A stretch of DNA of 7,610 nt from Planctomycetota bacterium (GTDB lineage Bacteria > Planctomycetota > Phycisphaerae > Sedimentisphaerales > Anaerobacaceae): contig JADFHU010000251.1 of NCBI GenBank assembly GCA_022567055.1, positions 1 to 7,610 on the forward strand, given 5' to 3'. Positions 1 through 6,083 of this stretch are shown here, in pieces. How positions within the stretch are numbered: position 1 is the first letter of the stretch; each line of letters begins with the position of its first letter. Under the pieces are notes generated by a model. The model was not told the DNA's origin, did no database searches, and saw only the letters and a list, made by a program, of their open reading frames with translations. The translations under genes and the position numbers were made by a program.

Positions 1-853
1 AAAGCGTATTACCGTTCAAAGGGAGGTCCATGGATCCGTCACCAGGGGAGGGAGCGGAGAAAGCCGACTTCTCCTCCGAGGGCGTGATCCACTTATATAT
101 CAGATCTTCCTTGATCTGGTTAAATTCCGCCAGGCTCAGGGCCGAGTCAAAGATCAAGACCTCACCGACGAGCCCTCTAAAAAAGCGGCCGCCATTACTC
201 GTCGTACCCAGGGTAAGGTCGTCCCTGGTAAAGTCTCCAGCAGCTCTCGTTCCGGTCACCGAGCTGTCGTTTTTGGAGACCCAAAAATCGTATGCGCCTG
301 TCGCCGCATCATAGTTGAACGCGTAAATAATCGTATCACCGGCTTCGACCGGACCGGCACCCGTATTGATGGTGCCATCCAGGGCGGCTTGGATGCGCCC
401 GTCGGCGCCATGGTGTCGCATCATGAAACCGTTAGCAACTTGACTCGAGTTGCCGATCACGTCATTCCAGACGGTGCCTTCTACAGCGTTGGCCCTAAAC
501 GCGACAAGAACGGCAAAACCACTGCTGGCGGCGGCAGTAGCATCCAGCCAGCCGGTCTCGGCACTGGGTAACAGCACCAGGGAATTTCGGGTCTCCCCGA
601 AATCCAACCCGGCCGGCCCACCCGGGAACGCGATGGTGCTGGGATAGATCACTTCCCCCACGCCAGGCGTGGCGTGGTTGTCGGCCCCAGACAGGTCGGT
701 CCATTGGGTCACCACGCCGGCGGCATCGGTCACAACACTTCCTGCGACGGAGGCATCAAGATGCTGGATGAGCTTCGCTCTCGCCGGGGCTGCAACACAC
801 AGACAGACCGCCGGCACAAGTACGTTAAGTAGGACGTTTCTTGCGGGGTTCAT
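1..853 (-). CDS. Secreted LamG (concanavalin A-like) domain protein, N-terminal part, cut by the left edge
   Basis: Reading leftward from the ATG at 853-851 gives 284 open codons to the window edge. Residues 1-26 form a signal peptide with a short basic start, a hydrophobic core and an A-R-A cleavage site. Residues 28-255 fit a LamG/concanavalin A-like jelly roll: it opens with HLDAS and a W-x-D-L-S-G-x-x-N-H-A pattern, and closes with a G-x-V-G-E-V-L-I-F-D-x-A-L-S segment ending in YKW, the usual end of this domain. From residue 268 the sequence (PSPGDGSMDLPL) looks like the first strand of an Ig-like module similar to one in the protein at the right edge. The start is supported by AGAGGAGG six bases upstream. 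By family it should be exported and bind glycans or act as an adhesion module; no catalytic residue is visible. The domain call is firm and the biological role is inferred. Confidence 0.85.
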   Translation of the reverse strand, partial: MNPARNVLLNVLVPAVCLCVAAPARAKLIQHLDASVAGSVVTDAAGVVTQWTDLSGADNHATPGVGEVIYPSTIAFPGGPAGLDFGETRNSLVLLPSAETGWLDATAAASSGFAVLVAFRANAVEGTVWNDVIGNSSQVANGFMMRHHGADGRIQAALDGTINTGAGPVEAGDTIIYAFNYDAATGAYDFWVSKNDSSVTGTRAAGDFTRDDLTLGTTSNGGRFFRGLVGEVLIFDSALSLAEFNQIKEDLIYKWITPSEEKSAFSAPSPGDGSMDLPLNGNTL

Positions 854-859
854 TACATT

Positions 860-867
860 CCTCCTCT
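860..867 (-). promoter_or_regulatory. Strong ribosome binding site for the LamG protein
   Basis: On the minus strand AGAGGAGG lies six bases before the ATG at 853. It fixes this start: the other nearby ATG (858-856) is followed at once by TAA. No convincing -35/-10 pair is visible further upstream. Confidence 0.8.
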
Positions 868-882
868 GCAAATAGAATTAGC

Positions 883-903
883 GCAACTTACGGAGCGAGT
901 TGC
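883..903. other. Small hairpin in the leader of the LamG gene
   Basis: GCAACT at 883-888 and AGTTGC at 898-903 form a perfect six-base inverted repeat with a nine-base loop, about 16 bases upstream of the ribosome binding site. It could be a leader hairpin or a protein-binding site. The arms are short, so chance is possible. Confidence 0.35.
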
Positions 904-973
904 CAAGATCTCATAATCGTCGTACCTTCGTGCCTTAGTATTGATATCATGGGTCTCAATGGTTAAGCATTCA

Positions 974-996
974 AGGTTAAAAAGGACGTTTAACCT
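974..996. terminator. Perfect 8-bp hairpin between the LamG gene and the sulfatase remnant
   Basis: AGGTTAAA at 974-981 and TTTAACCT at 989-996 are perfect reverse complements separated by seven bases. It lies downstream of the minus-strand sulfatase remnant and upstream of the LamG gene, so it may be the old terminator of the remnant. The stem is AT-rich and there is no good T-run on either strand. An operator is an alternative, because another GGTTAA lies at 961-966, 14 bases before the one in the left arm. Confidence 0.35.
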
Positions 997-1041
997 AATT
1001 GAGCGACCCAATCATGATTTTAGCACAAAAGGCTGCCTTGC

Positions 1042-1476
1042 TCAAGGCCAATGATGAGGTATCACATCATGGTATAAGTCGTCGGAGGTATCTGGCGTAT
1101 AGTGTTTGTCGGATACGGCCAGAGGCGTGTGCGGCATCGTTTGAGCCAGGTAGAGAAAGAATGGCGTTCCGTCGTTTCCATTGATGAAATCGATGGCTTT
1201 TTTGGTGTATCTCGTCGTGATTGTTCGTTGATCCACCGGGTACACTGCCACGTCTTCGTTGGCCTGATTTGGATCGGAAGCATGTCGTTGGAATAGAGGA
1301 TTCCATAGTAGGAATCGAAGCCGCGACGGGTTGGGTAGAACTTCTTTTCCTTGTGCCCGAGGTGCCATTTACCAATGATTGCGGGGCTTTGGGGAGGCGG
1401 AATCTGTTGCTTGGAGAATCGGTTGAGGGTAGAGTGAATGCTCGAATGCCATGCGAAGTAGCTTGGCGAAGCTCAT
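1042..1476 (-). pseudogene. Arylsulfatase remnant (arylsulfatase A type), frameshifted and truncated at both ends
   Basis: On the minus strand, 1373 down to about 1283 encodes IGKWHLGHKEKKFYPTRRGF followed by a D-S-Y-Y-G-I-L-Y-S-N-D-M run, the well-known central block of arylsulfatase A and N-acetylgalactosamine-6-sulfatase relatives. The matching continuation, EDVAVYPVDQRT, then a Y-T-x-x-A-I-D-F-I helix and FFLYLAQTMPHTPL, is in a different frame (stop at 1044-1042). One net base was therefore gained or lost between about 1283 and 1255. Upstream, to about 1476, short pieces such as ILQATDSAS resemble the helix before GKWHLG but are also out of frame. The N-terminal C-x-P-S-R active-site region and the whole C-terminal half, beginning just after a DLYHDVI piece, are absent. 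Family identity is sure; the exact limits are not. It cannot make an active sulfatase. Confidence 0.85.
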
Positions 1477-1545
1477 ATGGGAAATGTTAGGGGGCGCGCC
1501 ACAATAAATTTGACATTTATCGCTCAAAATTGCGTTAGATTCAGT

Positions 1546-1612
1546 CGCGCTCGATTGAGCGAATCCGCAGGCGTAGCTATTCTACGTCGAGGAATTCGCG
1601 ATTGAGAAGCGG
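1546..1612. repeat. Long imperfect palindrome, possible REP- or MITE-like element
   Basis: Two arms of about 31 bases (1546-1576 and 1582-1612) flank the five-base loop CTATT. The inner stem pairs GCGTAG with CTACGT, with one G-T pair, and similarity continues outward with a few mismatches and single-base gaps: GAATCC on the left against GGAATTC on the right, then the GATTGAG regions. A separate perfect hairpin, CGCTC-GATT-GAGCG, sits in the left arm at 1548-1561. It lies between the divergent sulfatase remnants. The structure is seen directly; its status as a genome-wide repeat is inferred. Confidence 0.5.
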
Positions 1613-1760
1613 CTGAAGATGACGTGATTTTGAGATGAGAAATGGTAAAGTTATTTTGGCGTGTCCCCTTAGCTAAATCAGATATCTCTCTGAAGCGGGG
1701 CATCCCCCGATCCACCTCCCCGGGTGGGAATCAATTAAACACTAAAACAGGACCTCAAAC

Positions 1761-2048
1761 ATGCAGACTAAGCTAATCTTATCGTGCCTCCTCGCGACCA
1801 CCCTCACCGCCTCCGCCTCCAACCAACCCAATATCGTTGTCATTCTCACCGACGACCCGGCAGAATCCAAGAATCTCATCGACGAAAACCCCGCCAAGAC
1901 ACGCGAAATCGAAAAACTTTATAATCACTGGATCGACCAAATGGCCCCGCCCGCCAGCGGCTAACCCAAACGCCTCGGCGGCGAGCCGGTCGACAGGGAC
2001 AAGGCCAAAAAACGAGCCAAACGAAAAGCCGCCCGCTCAAATAAATAA
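1761..2048 (+). pseudogene. Sulfatase collapsed to signal peptide plus C-terminal tail
   Basis: The ATG at 1761 starts a signal peptide (about residues 1-20, hydrophobic with alanine and serine before NQPN) and then NIVVILTDD, the first strand and metal-binding aspartates of a sulfatase (D31, D32). The frame runs directly into PAESKNLIDENPAKTREIEK and a helix ending NHWIDQM, the usual C-terminal end of an arylsulfatase (a normal gene reads L-x-D-P-x-E-x-x-N-L). Everything between, normally about 400 residues including C-x-P-S-R, is missing without loss of frame. A TAA at 1962-1964 cuts the reading, and the same frame continues to a second TAA at 2046-2048 through a lysine/arginine-rich tail (DKAKKRAKRKAARSNK) like those seen at sulfatase ends in this group. 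A 67-residue secreted peptide could still be made, but it cannot be an active sulfatase. Confidence 0.85.
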
Positions 2049-2057
2049 CCCCTCGTA

Positions 2058-2086
2058 GGGTGTGGATTAAGCGTGGCGATCCACCC
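2058..2086. repeat. Short palindromic repeat unit before the intact sulfatase
   Basis: GGGTGTGGAT at 2058-2067 pairs with ATCCACCC at 2079-2086, leaving a two-base GT bulge, around the loop TAAGCGTGGCG. The layout GTAGGGTG…GATTAAGCGT…GATCCACC resembles dispersed palindromic units known from many bacterial genomes (GGGTGG, then TTAGCG, then CCACCC). Copies elsewhere in this genome cannot be checked here. The unit overlaps the alternative GTG start at 2060, which argues against that start. Confidence 0.45.
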
Positions 2087-2155
2087 TTCAACTATCGAGC
2101 CAGGGCAAATTTGATTCACAAGAATCTTTCCGTTCTTTGGGATGACCAAGCTATC

Positions 2156-3577
2156 ATGTATACTCGATTAGCGTGTTGCACAATGTCACTATGCCTGATC
2201 CTTGGAGTCATTGCCACGGATGTCTACGCATCGGCGAAGCCGATGAATGTCCTCTTCATAACGATAGATGACCTCAGACCCGAGTTGGCTACCTATCAGG
2301 TGGACGGCATCCTCACGCCCCATATCGATCGGTTGGCCGCTAAGGGGCTGCAGTTTAACGCAGCCTATTGCCAGTACCCGGTCTGCAACCCCAGCCGTTC
2401 CTCATTTCTAACGGGTTTGCGTCCAGACGAGCTTGCGATCCTATCCAATAGGGTGGCCTTGCGCAAAAAGTGGCCGGACCTGGTAACGTTGCCGCAACTG
2501 TTTCGCAACAACGGCTATTTCACCGCCGGGCTGGGAAAGTTGTTTCATATGGGAACGGATGCTGAAGGCAGGCAAACCCTCTTTCGCGATGATGCGTCAT
2601 TCGAACACTACTTCAAGGCGATGGGGAAGGAACCGGATATCGGGCGCCAGGGCGAGGGCCGGAAGCTGGGCGACGGCACCGTCAAATGGGCTCGATGGCG
2701 CGCTGCGGAAGGTGGCGACAAGGCTCAAGCGGATGGGATGCTCGCGGCTGAGGCCGTCCGCCTCCTGGATGAGAATCGCGACAAGCCGTTCTTCATTGGG
2801 GTCGGATTCCATAAGCCGCACGACCCCTTTGTCGCTCCGAAGGCGTATTTCGATCTCTATCCTCTGGAAGAGATGGCGTTGGCGGAAGACCCGAGCGGCC
2901 GTACGCCGCTTCTTAAGTATGCGCTGCCTGACGCTTACAACTTTGAGACCTTCACAGACAAGGATCGTCGTGAGTTCAAGCGGGCCTACTATGCATGTAC
3001 AACCTTCGTGGATGCTCAGGTAGGAAAAGTGCTCGAAGCGATGGATCGTTTGAAACTGTGGGATAACACGATTATTGTGCTATTGGGAGATCATGGCTAC
3101 CACCTCGGCGAACACGGATGGTGGAACAAGGTGACCGTATTTGATATCGGAGCGCGGGTTCCCCTCGTGATGTGGGTGCCCAAATCTGGAGGGATGGGCG
3201 CCGAGACGGAAGCCGTCGTAGAACTTCTCGATCTTTACCCCTCGCTCGCCGACCTCTGCAATCTCGAACTGCCCCACGAACCGCGGGGCGAGAGCCTGAG
3301 GCCCATCGTGGAGGATCCTTCCGTAAGCTGGCAGAGGCCGGCCTTTACGCAGGTCGTTCGAAGTCCGGTGGGCATGGGCTATAGCGTTCGTCACGGTGAT
3401 TGGCGTCTTACGCAATGGGGACAGAATGGCTCCGGCGGCCTAGAATTGTACAACGTCATAAAAGACAAAGAAGGCTATTACAACTACGCGAATGATCCAG
3501 AGCATGCCGCGATTCTTGACCGACTCTACGGCTTCCTCAGAAAGGGGTACCCGCACATAAACCACGTCTCTCGTTAA
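2156..3577 (+). CDS. Secreted iduronate-2-sulfatase-like sulfatase, intact
   Basis: This 473-residue protein hydrolyses sulfate esters, presumably on a sulfated sugar of a marine or host polysaccharide; the exact substrate cannot be read from sequence. It starts with a signal peptide (about residues 1-27, ending YASA). Metal ligands D38 and D39 lie in ITIDDLRP. The active-site motif C77-N-P-S-R81 would be matured by formylglycine conversion of the cysteine; no maturase gene is in the window. K220-P-H follows FIGVGFH219, D312 and H313 lie in LLGDHGYHLGEHG, and K325 follows in WWNKV. The order and the R-P-D-x motif after the active site match the iduronate-2-sulfatase group, and the length suits it. 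The frame stays open back to a GTG at 2060, but the ATG at 2156 is preferred because it begins the signal peptide. It is convergent with the broken sulfatase downstream, with a hairpin between them. The sulfatase call is firm and the iduronate-type substrate is inferred. Confidence 0.93.
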   Translation: MYTRLACCTMSLCLILGVIATDVYASAKPMNVLFITIDDLRPELATYQVDGILTPHIDRLAAKGLQFNAAYCQYPVCNPSRSSFLTGLRPDELAILSNRVALRKKWPDLVTLPQLFRNNGYFTAGLGKLFHMGTDAEGRQTLFRDDASFEHYFKAMGKEPDIGRQGEGRKLGDGTVKWARWRAAEGGDKAQADGMLAAEAVRLLDENRDKPFFIGVGFHKPHDPFVAPKAYFDLYPLEEMALAEDPSGRTPLLKYALPDAYNFETFTDKDRREFKRAYYACTTFVDAQVGKVLEAMDRLKLWDNTIIVLLGDHGYHLGEHGWWNKVTVFDIGARVPLVMWVPKSGGMGAETEAVVELLDLYPSLADLCNLELPHEPRGESLRPIVEDPSVSWQRPAFTQVVRSPVGMGYSVRHGDWRLTQWGQNGSGGLELYNVIKDKEGYYNYANDPEHAAILDRLYGFLRKGYPHINHVSR

Positions 3578-3582
3578 GCCCC

Positions 3583-3606
3583 TAGGTCCGGCCCCAGCCG
3601 GGCCTA
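3583..3606. terminator. GC-rich hairpin between convergent sulfatase genes
   Basis: TAGGTCCGGC (3583-3592) pairs with GCCGGGCCTA (3597-3606) over ten base pairs, including one G-T pair, closing a four-base loop. It starts six bases after the stop of the intact sulfatase and lies before the end of the opposing gene, so it could serve both. There is no T-run after it, so a classic intrinsic terminator is not fully met. Confidence 0.55.
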
Positions 3607-3706
3607 CGTAGCGAGAACTTTCACTGGAAACCGTCGGACGTCGTGACAGAGTGCACGGCGATACATAGGCGTCGAAGTCCAGTTCATGAAATGCCTTTTC
3701 AGTTCT

Positions 3707-4686
3707 TCATCGTTGACGTGACGTTGCGGCGGACTCTGTTTGCTCAAGGAGCTTGTGCATCGACTTGATCGTTTGGGTATACTCAGGAGAGACTGCAAGG
3801 TTCTTGTCCTCTTTCGGATCGGCCTTCAGGTTGTAGAGTTCTTCGCTGTCATCCGGCCACAGAGTAAAGTGCCACTTATTCGTACGAATCGCTTTGCCGA
3901 GATTCGATCCTCGGACGACAACGGTATAGGCGACTTCTTTTCCCGCGGTATTCGCATCACGGAGCATCGGGACGATGCTTCGGCCCTGCAGTTCCTCGGG
4001 AGGCGTCACGTCGCAGAGTTCCGTAAGTGTCGGAAACAGGTCGACGAGTTCGACGAGGCCTTGGCTGGAGGAGCCGGCGCGGGTTTGGCCCGGGACGCGG
4101 ATCACGAGCGGCACTCGATTGCAAGTTTCGAACAGCATCACCTTGCCCCACATGAATTTTTCACCCAGCAGATAGCCATGATCGGAGGTGAGCACGACAA
4201 TCGTGTCGTCCCACTGTCCGCTGCGTTTGAGCGCGTCGAAGACGACGCCAATCTGCGCGTCGATGAAGGAAATGCAGGCATGGTAGGCCTGCATGTATTC
4301 CCGGCGAAGCGTATCGTTCTCCACGCCGAATTCGAAACCGAATCCTTCGTAGCGTTTCGTCCGGGCGATCTCCGGGGCCTGCTTCCAGAACGCCACTGAC
4401 GCCGCTGTAAACTTCAGTTCCGCGGGCGGATACATGGCGAAGTATTTGTCCGGCGCGAGGACAAGGAATGTGCGGTTTTTGGATGCCGCAGGCCATGAAG
4501 AAGGGCTGGTCACCGTAAGCCTTATTCTCCAGCCAGTCGGCAATTTGGCGGGCGTTTTTTCCGTCTTTGTGTTGTTTGTCCGTCAGGCCTGTCGGGCCCC
4601 AACCCGGTTTTTGCGACTGCGATCGACGGCAATAGCGATCCACAAAGCAGCGCCATGGCCAGAAGGAATCGAATGGGTAGGTTCAT
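3707..4686 (-). pseudogene. Iduronate-2-sulfatase-like gene, active-site region deleted and frameshifted
   Basis: The ATG at 4686, with GGAGA just upstream, opens a clean 25-residue signal peptide (MNLPIRFLLAM… ending SIAVA, to about 4612). The sulfatase then resumes in another frame with KPGWGPTGLTDKQHKDGKNA, a helix and PFFMACGIQKPH, the motif matching FHKPH of the intact neighbour. A second shift near 4455-4472 moves it to the frame that ends at 3707, which carries PDKYFAMYPP, the metal motif LTSDHGYLLGE, the lysine of WGKVMLF, VELVDLFPTLTELCD and the closing ELYNLKADPKEDKNL. Compared with the plus-strand sulfatase, the equivalent of about residues 28-178 is gone, including the metal aspartates and the C-x-P-S-R active site. 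The single-base shifts could be sequencing errors; the loss of about 150 codons cannot be. It lies 102 bases downstream of the esterase and was probably in the same operon. Confidence 0.88.
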
Positions 4687-4690
4687 GAGG

Positions 4691-4695
4691 TCTCC
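4691..4695 (-). promoter_or_regulatory. Ribosome binding site of the broken sulfatase
   Basis: GGAGA on the minus strand lies four bases before the ATG at 4686. It supports this as the original start, so the 5' end of the gene survived while its middle was lost. Confidence 0.55.
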
Positions 4696-4788
4696 AGTAG
4701 GGTGTGCATGTTGAGTTCTGCTACCGGCTTCTTCAATCAGCAGACGGAAAGTTTGTTCGCGTCTGGTGTCTATTCACTGGCCTTCCCT

Positions 4789-6081
4789 CTATTTCGGCAA
4801 TAGAGTGTTTGGCTTTATAGCATCCATTGGGTATGGGTTTTCCGCTCCAAAGACCAACATGTCCGAACGCCTTTCCGCGACTACGAATGATTCGTCGATA
4901 TTCCCTTCGGCATCTTGAACCTTGCCGAGGTCCAATCCGAGGTGCTCGGCCAGGAAAGGATAAGCAGCCATGCGCTTGGATGTTCCGTGATTATGCCCCT
5001 CATTTCCGAAATGAGCATTTCCGACTTTATTACCGGCACCATACAATTCATAAACCTGTTTGATATAAGGAAACCCGATGTCGGGCATATGCCTTGTCCA
5101 GTCCTCACCATCGGTAATAATAAGTTGGGGACGAGGTGCGGCAAGTGCTGCGATCTCGGCGTTGCTGGTACTATGGTTCCGGTTCTTGTGAATGGGCATA
5201 CCACTTTCGCAATTCCATCCTCCGAAAAAGTAAGAAGAAAACTGACATACAGGAATACTCACTGCAACCCTATCGTCAATTGCAGTCAGCAGGAACGACT
5301 ACGTTCCACCTCCGGAGCAGCCGGTGACAGCAAGCCTCGCCGTATCAACTTCCGGGAAAGACTCCAGGAAGTCCAGAGCCCGGATACTGTTCCATGTCTG
5401 AAGCCTGAGCACTTCCGGTGCCCGCTTGTGATCCCACCCTGCTTCCTTCCAGTCGCCATAGCCAACCATGTCGTATTGGAAGGCCACCGCTCCCATGCGT
5501 GCAAATACCGCACACCTGCATTGCCTGCTGGAAATAAACCGACCGCCGTGCCCATGTGGGCATAGAATACCAGCCAGTTTGCCTTTGTATTCGGTTGGTC
5601 GGTACAGAGAACCGGTGACATAGAATCCAGGTGAACTCTCAAAGGCGACGCTTTCAACGGTGTAACCATCGTAGGTCCGCTTGTTTGAGTACTTTGGATT
5701 GAGAGGGTGCTTCTCGGGCAGTGTCGACAGACCTGCACCCATAAGAATTCCCTCTCGGATGGCCTTCTTTCGTTTTTTCCATCCCCCCAGGTCGGACCAG
5801 GAATTCCTGAACGCTTCGAGCTCTTTTTTCGCTTCTTCAGAAGTTTGATCATATCCGCGGCGCAATTTGACTTCTTCGGAAGCAGTCCAGAGCATGACTC
5901 CGGGGTTTTCGACCGTTCCGGTATAAATGCATGGATAATAATATTCATCAAAAGTCAGATATAAATTGCCAACCTGCTTTCCAGTTCCGGTTTCCCAGAT
6001 CTTACCTCTGGTATCAACTGGAGTACCCCTTCTTATTAGCAGGTTTCCATCAGTCGTCATTTGTAAATAATGTTTAGACAA
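4789..6081 (-). pseudogene. Alpha/beta hydrolase (carbohydrate-esterase-like) with an internal amber codon
   Basis: One minus-strand frame runs from 6081 to the TAG at 4791-4789, interrupted only by a TAG at 5301-5299. Counting from 6081, the first half has SPGFYVTGSLYRP, ILCPHGHGG (oxyanion region), YDMVGYGDW and the nucleophile elbow G-C-S256-G-G-G-T. The amber is codon 261, where relatives have glutamine (GGGTQ). The frame continues with SFLLTAIDDRVAVS, then IAALAAPRPQLIITDGEDW (candidate acid D324 or D327) and NEGH363NHG (catalytic histidine). This looks like a deacetylase or polysaccharide-esterase type hydrolase. Residues 1-65 match no domain I recognise. There is no signal peptide. The start is unclear: TTG at 6081 is two bases after the previous gene's stop, ATG at 6060 has no Shine-Dalgarno, and N-terminal truncation is possible. 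GC is lower near its start than in the gene before it. Confidence 0.82.
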
Positions 6082-6083
6082 CC

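Noticed and set aside
1510..1540. TTGACA as a plus-strand -35 promoter element
   Set aside because: The hexamer is perfect, but 17 bases later stands CGTTAG, a poor -10, and the next plus-strand gene starts more than 200 bases away.
1524..1715. A 63-codon minus-strand frame across the palindrome
   Set aside because: Much of it is generated by the inverted repeat, it has no start context, and nothing resembles a known protein.
854..1760. Search for tRNA, small RNA, CRISPR or attachment sites in the gene-poor left part
   Set aside because: Only the hairpins and the sulfatase remnant described above are visible. There are no spaced direct repeats, cloverleaf or riboswitch core.
2060..2155. A 32-codon N-terminal extension of the intact sulfatase from a GTG start
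   Set aside because: The GTG lies inside a palindromic repeat, and the extension would bury the signal peptide that starts naturally at the ATG at 2156.
3740..4399. A 219-codon plus-strand open frame opposite the broken sulfatase
   Set aside because: The opposite strand carries unmistakable sulfatase motifs (TSDHGYLLGE, VELVDLFPTL). The plus frame has a composition biased by the antisense codons and no recognisable domain.
5299..5301. Genetic-code reassignment of TAG to glutamine
   Set aside because: The same reading frame appears to end at a TAG (4791-4789) after the normal C-terminal sequence, and neighbouring genes show ordinary decay, so a nonsense mutation is simpler.
4915..5565. A 216-codon plus-strand open frame opposite the esterase
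   Set aside because: It lies antisense to the conserved catalytic regions of the hydrolase and has no domain, ribosome binding site or sensible composition of its own.
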